Shown here: positions 58,893 to 64,000 of the stretch, piece by piece
How the letters are laid out: the number at the start of each line of letters is the position of its first letter
Position numbering within the stretch: position 1 is the first letter of the stretch
NCBI RefSeq assembly: GCF_004011865.1
Contig: NZ_RKLP01000001.1
Location: 310,001-374,000 of the forward strand
DNA from: Prescottella agglutinans
Lineage (GTDB): Bacteria; Actinomycetota; Actinomycetes; Mycobacteriales; Mycobacteriaceae
Direction: 5' to 3'
DNA: 64,000 bases
Position numbers and translations under genes: made by a program
Notes under the pieces: generated by a model
What the model saw: only the letters and a program-made list of their open reading frames with translations
Database searches by the model: none
Told to the model about the DNA's origin: nothing

Positions 58893-59302
58893 TCGGTCGG
58901 GACGGTGTGCCCGCTTCCGTCATCGGGTCCCGTAGGCCGAGTCGCTCCTCCTCGGCGGCAGAGTCGACCGCGGCGGATATCGCCTGTTGCAGCCGAAGGA
59001 AATCGGCCCATCCGCCGTCGCACTCGATCGAGGGCAGACCGAAACTCTCGGCCCGCCCCGCCCAGGTCAAATGCAGCTCGGTGAAGCGTTCGGGATCCTC
59101 CGTGCCGGCAGAGGACGTCGTCGAAGGCGACATCGTGCGCCACCACCTCGAGAGCCACCCCGAACAGCGGATGCCCGGGTGACACTTCCACGGCGACTTC
59201 CTGTGCGATCCCGGAGTGCGAGACGTCGGATTCTTCACTGGGCCGCTCGGTCGCGCACCAACCTTCGGGCAACTCGGAGAGCTGCGACTCGGTCAGGGGC
59301 AT
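58843..59302 (-). pseudogene. Hypothetical gene interrupted by a frameshift
   Basis: It starts with an ATG two bases after the mutM stop (MPLTESQLSELPEGW) and reads well in one frame to about 59110 (VAVEVSPGHPLFGVALEVVA and HDVAFDDVLC). After that the coding character moves to another frame (EDPERFTELHLTWAG, GGWADFLRLQQAISAAVDSA) to the stop at 58843. The change needs one extra base or a loss of two near 59096-59112. The combined product would be about 150 residues. I do not recognise a family. The last 50 bases overlap the convergent mocR gene. It could be a real decay or an assembly error. Confidence 0.55.
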
Positions 59303-59304
59303 GC

Positions 59305-60171
59305 TCAGCCCCGGACGAGGCGCGGCCGCGGCTGGCACTTGGGGCAGCTGTACGACGAGCGGTTCATGAACTTCTCCCGCCGGATCGGCGCCCCGCACCG
59401 CTGGCACGGCAGGTCCTCCTGCCCGTACGCGGCCAGCGACCGGTCGAAGTACCCGGACTGCCCGTTGACGTTGACGTACAGGGCGTCGAACGAGGTTCCG
59501 CCCTGCGCGAGGGCCTCCTGCATCACGGCCTCGACGGCGACCAGAAGCCTGTGCAGGCGCGGGCCGCTGAGCTTGTCGGTCGGCCGGTTGCCGTGAATCT
59601 CGGCGCGCCACAACGCTTCGTCGGCGTAGATGTTGCCCACTCCCGAGACCACGGTCTGGTCGAGGAGTGCGCGCTTGATCTCGGTCTGCTTGCCGCGCAG
59701 GACTTTCACGACCGCGTCGGGATCGAATCGCGGATCGAGGGGATCGCGCGCAATGTGCGCGACCGAGTCGGGCACGACCGTGCCGTCGACGGTGACGAGG
59801 TCCGCGAGGGCCCACCCGCCGAAGGTCCGCTGGTCGACGAAACGTAGGTCGGTACCCGAGTCGAGCCGCGCCCGGATCCGCAGGTGCTTCTCGTCGGCGA
59901 CCGCCGGATCCTGCACGAGCATCTGCCCGCTCATCCCGAGGTGCACGACGAGCGCGACGTCGTCGGGTTCGAGAACGAGCCACAGATACTTGCCCCGACG
60001 CTCGGCGGACGCGATCGTCCGCCCCTCGAGCCGACGGGCCAGGTCGATCGAACCGGGAAGATGCCGACGCACCGCACGCGGATGCAGGACGTCGACCGTG
60101 TCGATCACACGGCCGACGACGTGCGCCTCGAGGCCGCGTCGGACGACCTCGACCTCGGGTAGCTCGGGCAC
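59305..60171 (-). CDS. mutM: Formamidopyrimidine-DNA glycosylase
   Basis: 288 residues. The catalytic N-terminal Pro2-Glu3 (MPELPEVE), Lys61 in RRGKYLWL, the helix-two-turns-helix [15 protein letters not shown] and a C-terminal zinc finger (CQRCG...YSCPKCQ, four Cys) identify Fpg. It removes 8-oxoguanine and opened purines. Part of the conserved mutM-rnc-rpmF-DUF177 block. Confidence 0.97.
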   Translation of the reverse strand: MPELPEVEVVRRGLEAHVVGRVIDTVDVLHPRAVRRHLPGSIDLARRLEGRTIASAERRGKYLWLVLEPDDVALVVHLGMSGQMLVQDPAVADEKHLRIRARLDSGTDLRFVDQRTFGGWALADLVTVDGTVVPDSVAHIARDPLDPRFDPDAVVKVLRGKQTEIKRALLDQTVVSGVGNIYADEALWRAEIHGNRPTDKLSGPRLHRLLVAVEAVMQEALAQGGTSFDALYVNVNGQSGYFDRSLAAYGQEDLPCQRCGAPIRREKFMNRSSYSCPKCQPRPRLVRG

Positions 60172-60195
60172 GGGACGTCTCGCTTCGCCGGGGTC

Positions 60196-60975
60196 TTACT
60201 GCTCGACGACCGGCGCGTCGGCCTCGGTCACGGGCTCGGACGCCGCGGAGGCCTCCGACAGCGCGCTCCAGGCGGTGCTGGCGGCCTTCTGCTCGGCTTC
60301 CTTCTTGGAGCGGCCGACACCGACGCCCAGGGCGCTCCCGCCGACGAGAACCGTCGCGGTGAACTCCTTGTCGTGGTCGGGCCCGGTCGCGGTGATCTCG
60401 TACACGGGGACACCGACGCCACGCTCGGCGGTCAGTTCCTGGAGGCTGGTCTTCCAGTCCAGGCCGGCACCGAGCTTCGGGGCACGCGTGAGGAGATCGG
60501 CGAACAGATCGAGCACCACCGTGCGGGCGGTGTCGATGCCGTGCTGGAGGTGGATCGCACCGAGGAGCGACTCCATGCCGTCGGCGAGAATGCTGGGCTT
60601 GTCGCGCCCACCGGTCATCTCCTCGCCCTTGCCGAGCAACAGGTGGGCACCGAGCCCACCGGGACCGAGACCGCGAGCGACTTCGGCCAGCGCGTGCATG
60701 TTCACGATGCTGGCGCGGATCTTCGCGAGTTCACCTTCGGACTTCTCCGGGTGCGCGAGATACAGCCGTTCGGTGATGGTCAGGCCCAGAACCGAGTCAC
60801 CGAGGAACTCGAGTCGCTCGTTGGTCGGCAACCCGCCGTGCTCGTACGCGTACGAGCGGTGGGTCAACGCGAGCGTCAGCAGATCCTCCGTGAGAGGTAC
60901 GCCAAGGGCGGCGAGGAGCGATCCGTGATCTTCCTCGCCGCCGGCGTGTGCTGTATTGCTTTTTTTGCTGGTCAC
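60196..60975 (-). CDS. rnc: Ribonuclease III
   Basis: 259 residues from a GTG at 60975. The RNase III signature [14 protein letters not shown] (near 50) is followed by the helical domain and a C-terminal double-stranded RNA-binding domain ([14 protein letters not shown]...[17 protein letters not shown]). It processes rRNA and other double-stranded RNA. It lies between mutM and rpmF. Confidence 0.96.
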   Translation of the reverse strand: MTSKKSNTAHAGGEEDHGSLLAALGVPLTEDLLTLALTHRSYAYEHGGLPTNERLEFLGDSVLGLTITERLYLAHPEKSEGELAKIRASIVNMHALAEVARGLGPGGLGAHLLLGKGEEMTGGRDKPSILADGMESLLGAIHLQHGIDTARTVVLDLFADLLTRAPKLGAGLDWKTSLQELTAERGVGVPVYEITATGPDHDKEFTATVLVGGSALGVGVGRSKKEAEQKAASTAWSALSEASAASEPVTEADAPVVEQ

Positions 60976-60991
60976 AGCGCGACTGAGCAGA

Positions 60992-61174
60992 CTAGACCGC
61001 AGCGGTAACCTGACGGCCCTTGTAGGTGCCGCACGACGGGCACGCAACGTGGGGCAGCGTCTTCTCGCCGCAGCCACGGTTCGGGCAGGTGATGAGGGTG
61101 GGCGCAGTGGTCTTCCACTGGCTCCGCCGCGACCTCGTGTTGGACCGCGACATTCTGCGCTTGGGAACAGCCAC
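60992..61174 (-). CDS. rpmF: 50S ribosomal protein L32
   Basis: 60 residues: [20 protein letters not shown], then [20 protein letters not shown] with four Cys as in the zinc-binding form of L32. It starts two bases after the DUF177 stop and 17 bases before rnc, the usual rpmF-rnc order of actinobacteria. Confidence 0.97.
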   Translation of the reverse strand: MAVPKRRMSRSNTRSRRSQWKTTAPTLITCPNRGCGEKTLPHVACPSCGTYKGRQVTAAV

Positions 61175-61176
61175 GT

Positions 61177-61794
61177 CTACTTCTCCTCGTTGATCTTGCT
61201 GGCATCAGCAGTTGCATTGCTGGCGTCGGATCCTGCACCGAATTTGGCTGCGAGCCCAGCCCAGCGAGGATCCATTATTTCATGACCGTGCCCGGATTCC
61301 GCAATCGCCAGGCGAATGCCGCATTCGGGACACAATCCTTCACAGTCGTCGCTGCACAACGGCTGGAGCGGAAGCTCCAGTCCGACCGCATCGACGATCA
61401 CCGGTTCGAGGTCGATCTCGTCGTCCACGATCCGGTAGATCTCGTCCTCCTCGGTGGTCTCCTCGGTGGCACTGTCCGGGTACGCGAACAGTTCCGTGAG
61501 GTGAAGGCTCACCGAGCCGTCGAACGGTTCGAGGCACCGCGAGCACTCGCCCACCGTGTCCGCACGAACGGATCCGGTCACGAGGACACCCTCGGACACG
61601 GCCTCGAGCCGAAGATCGAATTCCACGTCCGTGCCCTCTTCGATCGCGACGAGGTCGAGACCGATCCGGGAGGGAGCCGGGACAACCCGCGACACCGTAC
61701 GCATCGAACCGGGACGCCGTCCCAGGGAGAGCGTGTCGAGCACGAAACCCTCGTCGCGCGTCGGGCGCGAGGACTTGTGGCGATGGGATGACAC
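61177..61794 (-). CDS. DUF177 (YceD-like) protein
   Basis: 205 residues. The family pattern is seen: [13 protein letters not shown] at the start, [20 protein letters not shown] (Cys-x2-Cys) near 85, [19 protein letters not shown] near 125 and [18 protein letters not shown] near 150. These proteins, encoded before rpmF, are linked to 23S rRNA or L32 biogenesis. Cotranslated with rpmF by spacing. Confidence 0.92.
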   Translation of the reverse strand: MSSHRHKSSRPTRDEGFVLDTLSLGRRPGSMRTVSRVVPAPSRIGLDLVAIEEGTDVEFDLRLEAVSEGVLVTGSVRADTVGECSRCLEPFDGSVSLHLTELFAYPDSATEETTEEDEIYRIVDDEIDLEPVIVDAVGLELPLQPLCSDDCEGLCPECGIRLAIAESGHGHEIMDPRWAGLAAKFGAGSDASNATADASKINEEK

Positions 61795-61889
61795 CGGAGT
61801 TCTCTTTCAGAAGACATGGAACGGGCAACCACTCCACGGTACGCGATGGAGTGGCCGGGACGGAAATCGGCAGCGACCGCTGCCGCGGC

Positions 61890-62645
61890 CTAACGCCGAC
61901 GGTCGCCGTAGCCGGCGTCGTAGTCCGGAACGCCGGTGCCCGTCCGCAACTGCTGACGACCCCGGCCCACCGAGCGGATGGTGCCGTTCAGGAAGTCCTC
62001 GAACTCGGCGAGCTTGGTGTCGACGTACAGGTCGCACTCCGAACGCAGACGATCCGACTCGGCGTGGGCGGCGTCGATCACGCGCGCCGACTCCGCGTTG
62101 GCGGCCTGGACCACCTCGGCCTGCGACACCAGTCGCTCCTGCTCGGCGATACCGTCCGCGACGGACCGCTCGTACGACGCCTTGCCCGACTCGATCATCC
62201 GGTCCGACTCGGCGCGGGCGCGCGACGTCACCGCGTCGTACTCCCGCTGCCCGTCCGCGACGGTCGCGTCGGCTTCCGCGCGAGCGTCGTGAACCAACTG
62301 CTCGGCATGCGAGCGCGCCTCGGCGACCATCCGGTCGGCCTGCGCCTTGGCGTCGGCGAGGATGCGGTCGGCGTTCTCCCGCGAGTCGGTGATCGTCTCG
62401 TGCGCCTCCGCGTTCGCGCGCGAGACCGTCTGCTCCGCGTTCTGACGCGCGTCGCCCACCAGCTTGTCGCGGTGGTCGAGAACGTCCTGCGCATCGTCCA
62501 GCTCACCCGGAATCGCGTCCCGCACATCGTCGAGAAGCTCGAGGACGTCGCCACGCGGAACGACGCACCCGGCGGTCATCGGTACGCCCCGCGCCTCCTC
62601 GACTATCGCGACAAGCTCGTCGAGTGCCTCGAATACCCGGTACAC
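61890..62645 (-). CDS. sepIVA: DivIVA-like septal coiled-coil protein SepIVA
   Basis: 251 residues from a GTG at 62645 (YRVFEALDELVAIVEEARGV). This start matches what I recall of the mycobacterial SepIVA (Rv2927c), with MTAGCVVPRGDVLELLDDVR following. A long coiled coil (about 60-215) is rich in Ala, Glu and Arg (AEQTVSRANAEAHETITDSR). It acts in septation and cell-wall growth at the division site and has no known membrane anchor. The 94 bases to the coaD end have no gene. Confidence 0.88.
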   Translation of the reverse strand: MYRVFEALDELVAIVEEARGVPMTAGCVVPRGDVLELLDDVRDAIPGELDDAQDVLDHRDKLVGDARQNAEQTVSRANAEAHETITDSRENADRILADAKAQADRMVAEARSHAEQLVHDARAEADATVADGQREYDAVTSRARAESDRMIESGKASYERSVADGIAEQERLVSQAEVVQAANAESARVIDAAHAESDRLRSECDLYVDTKLAEFEDFLNGTIRSVGRGRQQLRTGTGVPDYDAGYGDRRR

Positions 62646-62739
62646 GCACAACCCCAATCGTCAGTTGCCATCGTCGGTGCTGGCATCCAGTCTGCCCCAG
62701 TCACCCCGGCCTGGCCGTCGCCGCGGCCGGTGTGTCGGA

Positions 62740-63234
62740 TCAGGCGTTCTCCGCGGCCCGTTCGGCGAGCCGCGCCGTCAGCCGCGCATGGACCTTCTCC
62801 GGCACCATGTCGGCGACGTCGCCGCCGAACGTCGCGACCTCCTTGACCAGCGAGCTCGACAGGAAGCTGTAGGTGGGGTTGGTGGGAATGAAGAGGGTGT
62901 CGACACCCGAGAGCTTCTGGTTCATCTGCGCCATCTGCAGCTCGTAGTCGAAGTCGTTGGCGCCGCGCAGGCCCTTCACGATGGCCGTGATCCCCTGCGA
63001 CTTCGCGTAATCCACGAGCAGCCCGTGCCAGGCCGCGACCCGCACGTTGGACAGGTGGCTGGTGGCGTCCTCGAGCATCTCGATGCGCTCGTCGACGGTG
63101 AACAGACCGCGCTTGTTCTTGTTGATCATCACGGTGACGACGACCTCGTCGAACAGCGCCGCGGCGCGTCCGATCACGTCGAGGTGACCGTTGGTCACAG
63201 GGTCGAAGGATCCGGGGCAGACGGCGCCAGTCAT
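62740..63234 (-). CDS. coaD: Phosphopantetheine adenylyltransferase
   Basis: 164 residues. The nucleotidyltransferase motif [14 protein letters not shown] (9-20; TxGH), [16 protein letters not shown] and [17 protein letters not shown] identify CoaD. It makes dephospho-CoA from phosphopantetheine and ATP, the step before the last of CoA synthesis. Overlaps rsmD by four bases. Confidence 0.97.
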   Translation of the reverse strand: MTGAVCPGSFDPVTNGHLDVIGRAAALFDEVVVTVMINKNKRGLFTVDERIEMLEDATSHLSNVRVAAWHGLLVDYAKSQGITAIVKGLRGANDFDYELQMAQMNQKLSGVDTLFIPTNPTYSFLSSSLVKEVATFGGDVADMVPEKVHARLTARLAERAAENA

Positions 63235-63797
63235 GAGTCCAGACCGTAGCAGGTGGCGACCTCGATTCTGGTCTCGCCGTAGCGCTTGACGCGCTCGGCC
63301 CGCATGCCGTCGGGCCACGTCGTCTCGGGCGAGCGCGACGACCGTTCCACCACCACGACGGAGCCCTCCCCCACCCAGCCGTTCGCCAGGAGCGCGGTGA
63401 GCGCCGCGGTCACCGATTCCTCGGTGACCGCGTACGGCGGATCGGCCAGCACGACGTCGAATTCGCGTTCGGCGGCGGCGCCGACGACCGCCGCGACGGG
63501 TGCCGTGCGCACGCTCGCCCCGGGCAGGCCGACCGCCGTCACGTTCTGTTTGATGACGGCGGCGGCCTTGGCGTCGGATTCGACGAGCAGCACGTGTTCG
63601 GCGCCACGGGACAGGGCCTCGAGCCCGAGGGCGCCGGAACCTGCGTACAGGTCGAGCACTGCGGCGCCCTCGAGGTCGATGCGACTGTCGAGCGAGCTGA
63701 ACAGGGCCTCGCGGACTCGGTCGGACGTCGGCCGGGTCCCGCTTGCGGGCACCTTCAAACGCCTGCCTCCGGCACGGCCGGCGACGATTCTTGTCAC
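63231..63797 (-). CDS. rsmD: 16S rRNA (guanine(966)-N(2))-methyltransferase
   Basis: 188 residues from a [19 protein letters not shown] binds S-adenosylmethionine and [10 protein letters not shown] is the catalytic NPPY/DPPY motif. It methylates G966 of 16S rRNA. Located between pyc and coaD as in mycobacteria. Confidence 0.95.
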   Translation of the reverse strand: MTRIVAGRAGGRRLKVPASGTRPTSDRVREALFSSLDSRIDLEGAAVLDLYAGSGALGLEALSRGAEHVLLVESDAKAAAVIKQNVTAVGLPGASVRTAPVAAVVGAAAEREFDVVLADPPYAVTEESVTAALTALLANGWVGEGSVVVVERSSRSPETTWPDGMRAERVKRYGETRIEVATCYGLDS

Positions 63798-63824
63798 GCT
63801 GTAAGTCCTGTCACTCGCTGGTTC

Positions 63825-64000
63825 TCACTCGTTGCCGGCGGTCTCCCTCGTCGACACGACGGCCAGGAGATCGCCGCCCTCGACCTGCGAGGTACCGCCG
63901 ATGGCAACGCGCGTGACGATACCGCTGCGCGGTGCTGTGATCGCCGCCTCCATCTTCATCGCCTCGATCGTCGCGACGGTGTCGCCGGCCGAGACGTGCT
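63825..64000 (-). CDS. pyc: Pyruvate carboxylase, C-terminal biotinyl domain (5' end outside window)
   Basis: 58 residues of an open frame that runs off the window. The biotin-attachment site IEAMKMEA (Lys at the centre) and VEGGDLLAVVS identify a biotinyl/lipoyl domain. The order pyc-rsmD-coaD matches M. tuberculosis (pca) as I recall it, so pyruvate carboxylase is preferred over other biotin enzymes. It makes oxaloacetate from pyruvate. Confidence 0.85.
   Translation of the reverse strand, partial: HVSAGDTVATIEAMKMEAAITAPRSGIVTRVAIGGTSQVEGGDLLAVVSTRETAGNE

Overview
This window comes from the chromosome of a high-GC actinobacterium of the mycolic-acid group, most likely Rhodococcus or a close relative. 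The evidence is a single giant type I fatty acid synthase followed by AcpS, a SepIVA-like coiled-coil protein, an MTB12-like lipoprotein, and an ffh-glnD-glnB-amtB-ftsY-smc-acylphosphatase-OsmC ... mutM-rnc-DUF177-sepIVA ... coaD-rsmD-pyc order that I recall from Mycobacterium tuberculosis. The species is not fixed by the sequence. Gene starts were set by Shine-Dalgarno matches, family length and stop/start overlaps.

Layout. Positions 1-3.1 kb: end of an ABC-2 permease gene, a TetR-like C-terminal fragment, an MFS exporter and a lipoprotein. 3.1-13.3 kb: fas and acpS, joined by a one-base overlap, with a repeated palindromic box upstream. 13.3-16.9 kb: a helix-hairpin-helix-like gene, tRNA-Leu(UAG), a GT1 glycosyltransferase, an unknown gene, and a minus-strand array of five micro-ORFs (16108-16734). 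16.9-23 kb: a TetR/aldo-keto reductase pair around a palindromic operator, a second YidC-type insertase with a DUF6412-like partner, and several single genes. 23-36.6 kb: a mostly minus-strand housekeeping block (amidohydrolase, ffh, glnD, glnB, amtB, ftsY, glutathione peroxidase, smc, acylphosphatase). 36.6-40.3 kb: a secreted propeller protein, a broken CPBP protease gene, an OsmC protein and an AGCS symporter. 40.3-48.3 kb: a complete kdp potassium system (a 30-residue membrane protein, then kdpF, A, B, C, D, E). 48.6-56.6 kb: an RpiR-regulated ABC importer operon with a metallophosphoesterase and a HAD protein. 56.7-59.3 kb: a PNPOx-like gene, a divergent MocR regulator and a frameshifted gene. 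59.3-64 kb: mutM, rnc, rpmF, DUF177, sepIVA, coaD, rsmD and the end of pyc.

How parts work together. FAS-I needs AcpS to load its internal carrier domain, which explains their coupling. GlnD, GlnB and AmtB form the nitrogen-sensing set; Ffh, FtsY and YidC belong to membrane protein insertion. KdpDE should control kdpFABC. The RpiR operon looks like uptake and dephosphorylation of a phosphorylated solute, with the substrate unknown.

The most novel-looking element is the micro-ORF cassette at 16108-16734. Four of its five tiny tryptophan-rich peptides end in a paired-cysteine tail (three with C-x-(W/L)-G-G-x-C-x), most have a clear ribosome binding site, and adjacent reading frames overlap. 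No modification or transport gene is obvious beside it, so its role is open.
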